Shown: positions 41,752 to 48,804 of the stretch, one piece after another
How the letters are laid out: each line of letters opens with the position of its first letter
How positions within the stretch are numbered: the stretch's first letter is position 1
NCBI GenBank assembly: GCA_035399665.1
Contig: DAOPJM010000006.1
Location: 5,846 to 69,845, forward strand
Source of the DNA: DAOPJM01 sp035399665
GTDB taxonomy: Bacteria; Bacillota; Clostridia; Christensenellales; CAG-138
Direction: 5' to 3'
Length of the DNA: 64,000 nucleotides
Notes under the pieces: generated by a model
Seen by the model: the letters and a program-made list of their open reading frames with translations, nothing else
What the model was told of the DNA's origin: nothing
Database searches by the model: none
Position numbers and translations under genes: made by a program

Positions 41752-41978
41752 TGTCATCCTGAGGAGTAAAGTTCCGAAGGATCTTAAAACAGGCTCGTGA
41801 GGAAAGGGGCGCTCCCTCGCGGGATAAGGGTGTCATNNNNNNNNNNNNNNNNNNNNNNNNNNNNNNNNNNNNNNNNNNNNNNNNNNNNNNNNNNNNNNNN
41901 NNNNNNNNNNNNNNNNNNNNNNNNNNNNNNNNNNNNTCATGTTTTCACCAAGATCCTGCGCGATAGCTCAGGATGACA
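41752..41978. repeat. Palindromic intergenic repeat, copy 6 (interrupted by a gap)
   Basis: Left arm TGTCATCCTGAGGAGTAAAG...AAGGATCTTA, a gap, and right arm CAAGATCCTGCGCGATAGC then TCAGGATGACA. The rest of the spacer 41603-42067 holds no recognisable gene. Confidence 0.8.
41837..41936. other. Assembly gap (100 N)
   Basis: Exactly 100 N between the arms of repeat copy 6; true length unknown. Confidence 0.95.
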
Positions 41979-42067
41979 CGAGGGGGGCGGGATGGCGGAA
42001 CGCAATTGCATCACGCAGGAGTATGCGGGGAGCGGGGGTTGACTGCTGTTGCTTTGGATGGATCCGT

Positions 42068-43906
42068 TTATTCCGCCTTGCGCATTGCGCGCATGGAGTT
42101 GAGTATCGCAATCACCATTACGCCCACGTCTCCAAACACGGCTATCCACATATTGGTAAGCCCCATCGCGCTCAGAACGAGTATGACGCCTTTCACCGCG
42201 AGTGTAAATACTATATTCTGCTTTACGATGCGCATGGTCTTGCGCGAGATGCTTATGGCAAGCGGAAGCTTTTCGGGCTTGTCGTCCATAAGCACTATAT
42301 CTGCGGCTTCTATCGCGGCGTCGCTGCCCAAGGCTCCCATCGCGACCCCCACGTCCGCCCTTGCAAGCACGGGAGCGTCATTGATTCCGTCACCCACAAA
42401 CGCAAGTCCGTTCGCTGTCGGCAGCAGCTCCTCCACAGCCGCAACCTTGTCCGCAGGGTACAGACCGGATCTTATCTCATCAACGCCTACCGCCTCGCCC
42501 ACCGCCCTTGCGCTGCGCTCGTTGTCGCCCGTAAGCATGACTGTATGCCGTATGCCAAGCTCGTGCAGCTCGCTCACGGCTCTTGCGGCGTTGGGCTTTA
42601 TCTGGTCGTTTATGACGATATGCCCAAGGTAGTTATCGTCCCTTGAGATATGCACGGTCGTGCCGGAAAGATGACACTCGTGCCAATCCGCGCCCGCCAA
42701 ATCCATCAGCTTGCCGTTCCCGACGAAATAGCGTTCGCCGTCAATTACGGCTTCAACGCCCATGCCCGCTCTCTCTGTCGTCGCGCCTATGCGCGCCCTG
42801 TCGATGTGTCCGCCGTGCGCCGTGATTATCGACTCCGCCACGGGATGTACGGAATAGCTCTCGGCCGCCGCCGCAATGTCCAGAAGCTGTGCTTCGGTAA
42901 CAAGGTGAGGATGAATGGCGTCCACCACGAAGTTGCCCTTCGTCAGCGTCCCCGTCTTGTCGAACACCACGGTGCGCACCTTGGACAGGGCTTCAAGATA
43001 GTTGGCGCCCTTGATGAGTATGCCCGAACGCGATGCTCCGCCTATGCCGCCGAAGAAGCTCAAAGGCACCGACACCACGAGTGCGCAGGGACAGGAGACC
43101 ACCAAGAAAATCAAGGCTCTTGAAAGCCACACGCTGTAATCCTGACCGAAGGCTAAAGGCGGAATGAGCGCAAGCAGCACCGCCGCCGCTACCACGCATG
43201 GCGTGTAGATTCGCGCAAAGCGGGTTATGAAGCTCTCGGCTCTTGCCTTCTTGTCGGAAGCGTTCTCGACCAATTCCAGTATCTTGGACACGGTGCTTTC
43301 AGCAAAGCTGCTCGTCGTCACCAGCGTTATGGTTCCACTCAGGTTGATGGAACCGCTTATGGCGGCGTCGCCCTCACGCGCCTCAACAGGAAGGCTTTCG
43401 CCCGTTAACGCGGAGGTGTTCAGCGTCGTTTCACCTGAAATTATCCTTCCGTCCAAGGGAACGCGCTCACCGGGGCGAACCACTATCGTTTCGCCCACCC
43501 GTACCTCATCGGGCGACACCGTGAGCTGCTGTCCATCGCGCAGCACCACCGCGCAATCGGGGCGTATGTCCATCAGCTTCGCTATCGATCGTCTGCTCTT
43601 GCCCACGGCAAGGTCGGAGAACAGCTCGCCTACCTGATAGAAAATCATCACCGCCACGGCCTCGGTGTAATCGCCTGTGACAAAGGCGCCTATCGTGGCT
43701 ATGCTCATCAGAAACTTTTCGTCGAAGGGTTGAAGCCTGACTATGCTCGTCACGGCGTCCCAAAGCACATCATAGCCCACCAACAGGTAGGGTATTATGA
43801 AGCTCACAAGCCTTACCCAGCCTGTGGTTTTAAGTAAACAGCAGCCTGCGGTCAGCAAGACCGCGCCGCCCATGCGCCATATAATCAGTTTTTGCGGCTT
43901 AGTCAT
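42068..43906 (-). CDS. Heavy-metal-translocating P1B-type ATPase
   Basis: A 612-residue efflux ATPase without its own N-terminal metal-binding domain. It shows the actuator TGE (TSALTGESLPVEA), metal-binding CPC in VVSCPCALVVSVPLSFFGG, phosphorylation site VVFDKTGTLTKG, HP locus (SYSVHPVAESI), and FVGDGINDAPVL. The last helix holds an Asp (WIAVFGDVGVMVIAILNSM), the pattern of P1B-2 zinc/cadmium/lead pumps (CadA/ZntA). A separate HMA protein and an ArsR repressor lie directly upstream on the same strand, so the three form a metal-export operon. Confidence 0.93.
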   Translation of the reverse strand: MTKPQKLIIWRMGGAVLLTAGCCLLKTTGWVRLVSFIIPYLLVGYDVLWDAVTSIVRLQPFDEKFLMSIATIGAFVTGDYTEAVAVMIFYQVGELFSDLAVGKSRRSIAKLMDIRPDCAVVLRDGQQLTVSPDEVRVGETIVVRPGERVPLDGRIISGETTLNTSALTGESLPVEAREGDAAISGSINLSGTITLVTTSSFAESTVSKILELVENASDKKARAESFITRFARIYTPCVVAAAVLLALIPPLAFGQDYSVWLSRALIFLVVSCPCALVVSVPLSFFGGIGGASRSGILIKGANYLEALSKVRTVVFDKTGTLTKGNFVVDAIHPHLVTEAQLLDIAAAAESYSVHPVAESIITAHGGHIDRARIGATTERAGMGVEAVIDGERYFVGNGKLMDLAGADWHECHLSGTTVHISRDDNYLGHIVINDQIKPNAARAVSELHELGIRHTVMLTGDNERSARAVGEAVGVDEIRSGLYPADKVAAVEELLPTANGLAFVGDGINDAPVLARADVGVAMGALGSDAAIEAADIVLMDDKPEKLPLAISISRKTMRIVKQNIVFTLAVKGVILVLSAMGLTNMWIAVFGDVGVMVIAILNSMRAMRKAE

Positions 43907-43913
43907 ATATACC

Positions 43914-44132
43914 TCAGATCTCTATAAGACAATCAGGCTCGACACGTTTGATGACCCTTGCCACCTCCGAAAGGATTTCATCGCTGTTCTCGTCCTCTAT
44001 GTCCATGGTAAGCTTCTGATACATGAAGTTCACCGAAGCGTCGTTGACGCCTGCTATCTTTTTTATCGCTCGTTCCATCTTCGCCGCGCAGTGCGCGCAG
44101 TCCAGGTTTTGCAGTCTGTATACCTTCTTCAT
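43914..44132 (-). CDS. Small heavy-metal-associated (HMA) domain protein
   Basis: A 72-residue stand-alone HMA domain. The start is the ATG at 44132 (MKKVYRLQNLDCAHCAAKME); the metal site is DCAHC (CxxC), and the rest has the beta-alpha-beta pattern (VNDASVNFMYQKLTMDIED). It sits seven bases before the P-type ATPase that lacks this domain, which suggests that the sensor/chaperone domain has been split off. It could deliver zinc or cadmium to the pump. Confidence 0.88.
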   Translation of the reverse strand: MKKVYRLQNLDCAHCAAKMERAIKKIAGVNDASVNFMYQKLTMDIEDENSDEILSEVARVIKRVEPDCLIEI

Positions 44133-44133
44133 G

Positions 44134-44475
44134 TCAACGACTCCTTTCCTCAATCAGGTGTTCAAAGCCCTGCCCCACTATGCTTCTTACATGTTCGTCG
44201 GCAAGGTAGTAAATCATGGTCTTGCCCTCCCTGCGGCAGCCCACAAGGTTGGCGTCCTTGAGCGTCTTGAGCTGGTGCGAAATAGCGGACTGCGTCATGT
44301 TGAGCAGCTCGGCAATCGCGCATACGCAAAGCTCGGACTCGAAAAGGGCGTAGAGTATCTTGACCCGCGTTGAGTCCGCGAACAGCTTGAACAGGTCGGA
44401 AAGATCCGACAGCAGTTCGTCCGTCGGCAGATCCTGCTCAACCATTCGCAGTACGCGGCTGTGATCGTGTTCCAT
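44134..44475 (-). CDS. ArsR/SmtB-family metal-sensing repressor
   Basis: A 113-residue winged-helix repressor of the CadC/SmtB type. The start is the ATG at 44475 (MEHDHSRVLRMVEQDL); the His-rich start and ELCVCAIAELLNMTQSAISH (a Cys-x-Cys before the recognition helix) are candidate metal ligands, as in CadC. The recognition helix is TQSAISHQLKTL, and KTMIYYLADEHV forms the wing. It overlaps nothing and is separated from the HMA gene by one base. A palindrome overlapping its promoter fits autorepression. Confidence 0.92.
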   Translation of the reverse strand: MEHDHSRVLRMVEQDLPTDELLSDLSDLFKLFADSTRVKILYALFESELCVCAIAELLNMTQSAISHQLKTLKDANLVGCRREGKTMIYYLADEHVRSIVGQGFEHLIEERSR

Positions 44476-44506
44476 GTATGAGCCTCCGTTCATATGTTTC
44501 ATTATT

Positions 44507-44538
44507 CATATGATACTATGCTCATATGTTATTGTCAA
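44507..44538 (-). promoter_or_regulatory. Promoter with overlapping operator of the metal-efflux operon
   Basis: On the minus strand TTGACA (44538-44533), 17 bases, TATCAT (44515-44510). A perfect inverted repeat CATATGA-N8-TCATATG (44507-44528) covers the spacer and -10; another CATATG is at 44491-44496. This is a typical ArsR/CadC operator layout. Confidence 0.8.
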
Positions 44539-44593
44539 TACCCCCACAAAAATAAACCTGTGATTCACAGCCGCGCTTTGTTTAGAGGAGCAT

Positions 44594-44629
44594 GGAAAAG
44601 GAACGGGCGAAGGGGATCGCTCGTTCCTT
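44594..44629 (-). terminator. Intrinsic terminator after the YcxB-like gene
   Basis: A 12-13 base stem (AAGGAACGGGCGA with TCGCTCGTTCCTT, one mismatch), followed on the minus strand by TTTTCC. About 100 bases after the stop of the 44733-45263 gene. Confidence 0.65.
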
Positions 44630-44732
44630 GAGTTTGCATAAATTATCTTGTATATCAGTTCCCGCCGGCAAGATATGGGGGCGCGGCTGCCCTGCAAGCC
44701 CCGCCGCGCTCTTTAGCTGTCGAAAGACGCTC

Positions 44733-45263
44733 TCATTTTTTGCCCTTGGGCATGGTGATTCCGGGAGCCTTGTTCCTGACGAACGCTGGGAATTGATCAA
44801 TGTTGCCCTTCACGAAGCCTTCCTTATCGACTATTATCGCATGCTTGCTCTTGAGCATGAGAATATACAGATGTTCGGTTTCTATAAGCTCGCTGAGCAT
44901 TTTATACTCATAGCTCACATTGACCTTGGCCTGCACATTGTTGTTGGAGATACTGCGCTCGTCCATAATAACCTCGGTCATGACCTGCCCTCCGAAGTCA
45001 CTGCGGTACTGGCTTAAGGTCTTGTTCGCGCCGATTTCGGGGGCTATGACAAAGAAAAAGAGCAGCAGTAAAGCGCCGAGGACTACGAAAAATACGAACA
45101 ACGCCCAATTCGAAAATGCCGCGAAGAGTATGGCCGAAACCACCAACAGCGCAAGCGCCACGGTTGTGACCGTGTACTGTGACTTGGTGCGCGTCGCCTT
45201 GCTGAATTCCACAAGCGTGCGCTTGGTAACGGGAGTATTGATCTCATAAACCGTGTTTTCCAT
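44733..45263 (-). CDS. YcxB-like membrane protein
   Basis: A 176-residue protein starting at the ATG at 45263 (MENTVYEINTPVTKRTLVEF) with GGAGG just upstream. Two adjacent hydrophobic segments (TVTTVALALLVVSAILFAAF and WALFVFFVVLGALLLLFFFV) form a hairpin, followed by a soluble C-terminal part with the pattern of YcxB-like proteins (LIETEHLYILMLKSKHAIIV). No function is known for this family. It is transcribed alone, divergent from the TPP-riboswitch/thiT unit. Confidence 0.8.
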   Translation of the reverse strand: MENTVYEINTPVTKRTLVEFSKATRTKSQYTVTTVALALLVVSAILFAAFSNWALFVFFVVLGALLLLFFFVIAPEIGANKTLSQYRSDFGGQVMTEVIMDERSISNNNVQAKVNVSYEYKMLSELIETEHLYILMLKSKHAIIVDKEGFVKGNIDQFPAFVRNKAPGITMPKGKK

Positions 45264-45398
45264 TTCCGCCTCCGTTTTGTATTTGTGTGAATTATCCCAC
45301 ATTTGTCCCCGCTTGTCAACCGCGGCAAGTGGGCAAAGGGTGAACTCCTTCCTATACTAATACTCCCGCTGTAAGTTCACAAAATTACTTGTCGGCGC

Positions 45399-45426
45399 TT
45401 GACAAAGCCTTGGGATATGCTATAAT
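45399..45426 (+). promoter_or_regulatory. Promoter of the thiT transcript
   Basis: Consensus TTGACA (45399-45404), 16 bases, TATAAT (45421-45426), just before the riboswitch. Confidence 0.8.
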
Positions 45427-45434
45427 ACGAAGCA

Positions 45435-45509
45435 ACGCAGGGGCGCCGCCATAGGCGGCTGAGAAGCACCCTTTGAACCTGTCGGGATAATGCCCGCGGA
45501 GGAAGCGTC
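45435..45509 (+). ncRNA. TPP (thiamine pyrophosphate) riboswitch
   Basis: The THI-box blocks are all present: CAGGGGCGCC, GGCTGAGAAGCACCC, TTTGAACCTG, TCGGGATAATGCCCGCGGAGGAAGCG. It lies between a consensus promoter and a terminator hairpin before thiT, so thiamine pyrophosphate should lower expression by premature termination. Confidence 0.95.
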
Positions 45510-45521
45510 CACAGTCAAAGT

Positions 45522-45552
45522 AAGGCGGCCTCCATGGGGGGGTCGCTTTTTT
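45522..45552 (+). terminator. Riboswitch-controlled terminator before thiT
   Basis: GCGGCC (45525-45530) pairs with GGTCGC (one G-U pair) followed by TTTTTT. Confidence 0.75.
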
Positions 45553-45572
45553 CTGCAAGGGGAGGAACTAAA

Positions 45573-46238
45573 ATGAACCACGAAATCTACCTTTTTGAGA
45601 AGATACGGGAAATGGAGCTTGTAGACTGGCTTTGGGTCGCGGGCGCGTTCGTCGTGCTGATAGCCGCGATCGTCGGGGCTGTTCTGTTGGGCAAGCGCAA
45701 GACGGACGGCAAGGCCGCTTTCGATACGCACACCATGATACTGGGCGCGATGTGCCTTTCCCTGTCCTTTGTGCTGTCCTATGTTAAGATAGTCCAGATG
45801 CCAATGGGCGGCTCGATTACCTTGGCGTCCATGCTGCCGCTGATGTGGTACTCAAACCGTTACGGCGTCAAGGCGGGGCTGCTGCTGGGTCTTGCCTATG
45901 GGCTTCTTCAGTTTATTCAAAAGCCCGAAATCTACCATTGGGCGCAAATCATAATCGATTATCCGCTGGCGTTCTCCATGATAGGGCTTGCGGGCTGCGT
46001 TAAGAACCTCCAGCTCGGCTGTCTCATCGGCGGGGCGGGCCGCCTTGCCTGCCATGTCGTGTCGGGGGCGATATTCTTCGGGTCATGGGCGCCGGAGGGC
46101 ATGAACGCTTGGGTTTATTCCGTGGCGTATAACGGCGCGTACCTTGGCGTGGACACGGCAATTTGCATAGTGCTTTCCATACCGTTGATGTTCATATTGA
46201 AAAAACGCGGGATAGGGCGGACGGAAAAGGCGGCATAG
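45573..46238 (+). CDS. thiT: Energy-coupled thiamine transporter substrate-binding subunit ThiT
   Basis: A 221-residue membrane protein of the ThiT (YuaJ) family, the thiamine-specific S component of an ECF transporter. The start is the ATG at 45573 (MNHEIYLFEKIREMELVDWL), behind GGGGAGG. Family blocks: ALSFVLSYVKI-like LSLSFVLSYVKIVQMPMGGS, ITLASMLPLMWYSNRYGVK, and the thiamine-binding WAQIIIDYPLAF and GRLACHVVSGAIFFG. Two short N-terminal helices precede the core. The TPP riboswitch upstream supports thiamine as the substrate. The ECF energising module is not in the window. Confidence 0.96.
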   Translation: MNHEIYLFEKIREMELVDWLWVAGAFVVLIAAIVGAVLLGKRKTDGKAAFDTHTMILGAMCLSLSFVLSYVKIVQMPMGGSITLASMLPLMWYSNRYGVKAGLLLGLAYGLLQFIQKPEIYHWAQIIIDYPLAFSMIGLAGCVKNLQLGCLIGGAGRLACHVVSGAIFFGSWAPEGMNAWVYSVAYNGAYLGVDTAICIVLSIPLMFILKKRGIGRTEKAA

Positions 46239-46274
46239 TGAAAGGGCGAACGCCGACAATATCGGGTTAGAAGG

Positions 46275-46304
46275 AAGGACGGGCAATCGCCCGTCCTTTT
46301 GTTT
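46275..46304 (+). terminator. Intrinsic terminator of thiT
   Basis: AAGGACGGGC (46275-46284), loop AATC, GCCCGTCCTT, then TTGTTT. Confidence 0.92.
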
Positions 46305-46438
46305 AGAAGCTTAGTGAGCGGCGAGACAATGCAGGGGCGAACGCGGTTCACCCCGCGCCCTTCAACCGCCTTGTCCCACGGGGGAGCGGGGGTATAACTG
46401 CGAATACCCGTAAGGTTTGAGAGCGGCAAAACTTCCTT

Positions 46439-46508
46439 GTCATCCTGAGCGTTAGCCGAAGGATCTTGATGAAAACATAGAAGTCAAGAGCCGCTCACGG
46501 CGGGACAA
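46439..46508. repeat. Palindromic intergenic repeat, left half only (copy 7)
   Basis: TGTCATCCTGAGCGTTAGCC...AAGGATCTTGATG...CCGCTCACGGCGGGACA, without a right arm. The remainder of 46239-46542 contains the thiT terminator and no gene. Confidence 0.75.
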
Positions 46509-46542
46509 TGACCACTTTCAGTGAAGCGTCATTCCGAGAGCG

Positions 46543-47298
46543 TTAATCCAATATCAGATACAGCGCGCCGTTTTCCTCTATCAGCTCGCCTATGCGCTCA
46601 TGGAGGTAGATGACGTAGCCGCCTTCGCTGTTGCCCGTCTGTCGTTTCGCGTGATAGACATAGCAGGAGCCGTTCTCTATGCTGACCGCAAGGTTGTCCT
46701 CCATCACCCAGAAGGGCGCGTCAACGCTCTCCATCGCGGCGAAGTCGAACCAAGCTATTCTTGCGGTGTACTCGGACTGATTGCCGTATGAATAGCTGTA
46801 TATGAGTTCGGGAACGCCGTCATAGTTGAGGTCGCAGACCGCGACGTCCACAAGCCCGTAGCCGCCCAAGCCCCAGCCCAAGCGGTAGTACGCGCCTTCG
46901 TAGTACAGATAGCTTAGGTCAAGCTCGATATGGCGTATGATGAGCGCGCCGAGTGCGCGAACCTCATCCGTGGTGACGTCGGCCCAGTACGCGCCGCCTA
47001 AGCCCTCGGTTCCCGCATAGGTATCAAGCACCGACTGATCAAGGCCCATAAGCGTAGTATCGGGGTCAAAATCGAGGGTCGCGCCAAGGTCATAGCTGCG
47101 CTCCGGCACGGGCGTCGCGGAAGGCTCTGCGGTCGGCTCTGCGGTCGGGCGCTGGGTCGCGGAAGCCGCGATGTTGTCGCGCCTGACCTTGATGGTTATC
47201 GCGATCGCCGCGCAAAAAACCAGAATACCCACGATAACGCAAATCAGCACCGTGACCCATGTTCTCTTGAAGAAGGGTTTTTTAGGCTTATCGCTCAT
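46543..47298 (-). CDS. Membrane-anchored protein of unknown function with a DxNxDG loop
   Basis: A 251-residue protein: a basic N-terminus (MSDKPKKPFFKR), one helix (VTVLICVIVGILVFCAAIAI), a Thr/Pro/Glu linker (PTAEPTAEPSATPVP) and an extracellular domain. In the domain, CDLNYDGVPELIYSYSYG resembles the calcium-binding loops of FG-GAP or dockerin-like repeats, followed by WFDFAAMESVDAPFW and a strand-rich C-terminus. No family is recognised. It is the last gene of a three-gene unit (NlpC/P60-like, CAT-like, this gene), overlapping the CAT-like gene by 11 bases. Confidence 0.7.
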   Translation of the reverse strand: MSDKPKKPFFKRTWVTVLICVIVGILVFCAAIAITIKVRRDNIAASATQRPTAEPTAEPSATPVPERSYDLGATLDFDPDTTLMGLDQSVLDTYAGTEGLGGAYWADVTTDEVRALGALIIRHIELDLSYLYYEGAYYRLGWGLGGYGLVDVAVCDLNYDGVPELIYSYSYGNQSEYTARIAWFDFAAMESVDAPFWVMEDNLAVSIENGSCYVYHAKRQTGNSEGGYVIYLHERIGELIEENGALYLILD

Positions 47299-47944
47299 GA
47301 TTTTCCTCCAAAGCTAAGATGTTCGCTTTCATCGCCTCGTCAAGCTGCTTTAGGTGAATGCCGTCGATAAGGCGATGATTGGCCTGAATGGTGAAGGGCA
47401 TGACCTTCCTGCCGTTTTCGTTTGTATACTTGCCCCACATTATGCGCGGGACGGAGTCCGTTCGGTCGAAGGTCGCTTCCTGTGTGACCTGCGTATAGCT
47501 TATCCAGGGGAGACAGGATATAAACACCAAATCGCCGCGCTCGTCCTCCTCGGCGGTGGGAAGGTCGCCGCGCCGCAGCTCGGCGGCCCGCGCCAATTCG
47601 CAGAAGCGGAATACGTTCATATCCCTTTCCCAGTCCACATCGACTATGCCGAACAGTTCGCCGTCGCCCAAGCAGGTATAGGAGGGCGAGAGACTGTCAT
47701 AAAGGCGCACCTCATCGCCCGAAAGACGATAGCGGAAGGCCTCGATGCGGTTTAGGGCGTCCATAACGCACCACATGACGCTGTGGTAGAAGGACAGCTT
47801 GTGACTATGCGCGAAATCCGCAACCGCGGTTACGTCCACAGGATAGGTTATACTGTAAAACGGGAACTCAAGGCGTGCAAAAAGCTCGTCATGCCCGTTT
47901 CTTGGCCAGGCGGAGCGGTCAACGGACTTGTACGCGGAGACCAT
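47288..47944 (-). CDS. Chloramphenicol acetyltransferase-like protein
   Basis: A 218-residue CoA-dependent acyltransferase of the CAT fold. The start is the ATG at 47944 (MVSAYKSVDRSAWPRNGH), which overlaps the stop of the NlpC/P60-like gene (TGATG). The catalytic motif is NHRLIDGIHL (HxxxDG), and YHSVMWCVMDALNRIEAFRY fits the trimer-core helix. The N-terminal WPR and FARLEFPFYSITYPVDVTA are as in CatA proteins. Most such genes in anaerobe chromosomes are not proven resistance genes; here the context is two exported proteins, so acylation of an envelope component is an equally reasonable guess. Confidence 0.8.
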   Translation of the reverse strand: MVSAYKSVDRSAWPRNGHDELFARLEFPFYSITYPVDVTAVADFAHSHKLSFYHSVMWCVMDALNRIEAFRYRLSGDEVRLYDSLSPSYTCLGDGELFGIVDVDWERDMNVFRFCELARAAELRRGDLPTAEEDERGDLVFISCLPWISYTQVTQEATFDRTDSVPRIMWGKYTNENGRKVMPFTIQANHRLIDGIHLKQLDEAMKANILALEENHER

Positions 47945-48663
47945 CAATATACCCTCCTGCCCCAAGCGAAAGCGTTAGTCCAGTAATCGGAGGTAATCTT
48001 GACAATTATGACCTTGCCGCTTGAGCTTGAGGGATAGATCATCTCGTTGTTGCCTAAGTATATGCAGACGCAGTTCACATCGTCGCTGTCGGAAACCTTG
48101 AAGAAAACAAGGTCGCCCACCACTAAGTCCTTCATGTCGCTGACAAGAAGCCACTCCTCCATCTCGGAGTAGCCCTTGGAGCTTTTATGGCGATAGCTCT
48201 CGCCCATCTGCTTTAAGCAGTAATAGACGAAGCCGCCGGGGTCGAAGCCGCCGTCCTCCTCCACGGACTCACCGCCCTTGGCATGGGGCGCACCCTCAAG
48301 AGCGCGGGCTATCGCCGCGAACTGCTCCGCCTTGGATATGTCGGGCGTGGGCGTCGCGGTAGGCTCCGCCGTGGGGGTCGGGGTGGGCGTCGGCGTGGGC
48401 GTCGGCGTTATGGTTGGCGTCGCGGTAGGCTCCTCGGTGGGGACTTCGGTAGGCACAAAGGTTGCCGCGGCGGGAGTATCGGTGGGCTCGGACGCCGCAA
48501 GGGTGGGGGTCGCGGAGGGCGTCGCCGTGGCGACAGTGCCGACTATGCGTATCGGGTCGTCACTGTCGTTATTGGTAACGGGCGACGACGCGCAGGCGCA
48601 GAGCATCAGCGCCGTAAGCACAAGCGCCGTACCCGCTGTGAGGGTCTTATATCTTATAGTCAT
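47944..48663 (-). CDS. NlpC/P60-like lipoprotein lacking catalytic residues
   Basis: A 239-residue protein starting at the ATG at 48663 (MTIRYKTLTAGTALVL) with AAGGAG eight bases upstream. The signal ends at a lipobox-like LCAC (Cys24), followed by a long Thr/Pro linker to residue 107 and an NlpC/P60 fold. It aligns with the C-terminal domain of the 51970-53652 protein, but the FDCSG box reads FDPGG (Pro142 for Cys) and GHVAIYLG reads NCVCIYLG (Cys198 for His). It is thus a pseudoenzyme, perhaps binding peptidoglycan. It begins the unit with the CAT-like and DxNxDG genes. Confidence 0.85.
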   Translation of the reverse strand: MTIRYKTLTAGTALVLTALMLCACASSPVTNNDSDDPIRIVGTVATATPSATPTLAASEPTDTPAAATFVPTEVPTEEPTATPTITPTPTPTPTPTPTAEPTATPTPDISKAEQFAAIARALEGAPHAKGGESVEEDGGFDPGGFVYYCLKQMGESYRHKSSKGYSEMEEWLLVSDMKDLVVGDLVFFKVSDSDDVNCVCIYLGNNEMIYPSSSSGKVIIVKITSDYWTNAFAWGRRVY

Positions 48664-48804
48664 TCTGCAAACTCCTTTCATCATAAGGCTGTGGCATTAT
48701 GATAGCTTAAATCTAATACGGGCATGTCACCGAAGCGTAAACAAGCTGTGAATTCTTAGTTCAAAGCTTGCGTTGTCGGTCAGCAACGGACGCCCTCGCG
48801 CCTT

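Noticed and set aside
47288..47944. Chloramphenicol resistance gene
   Set aside because: The catalytic HxxxDG is present, but the fold family includes many unrelated acyltransferases, and context gives no sign of a mobile resistance element.
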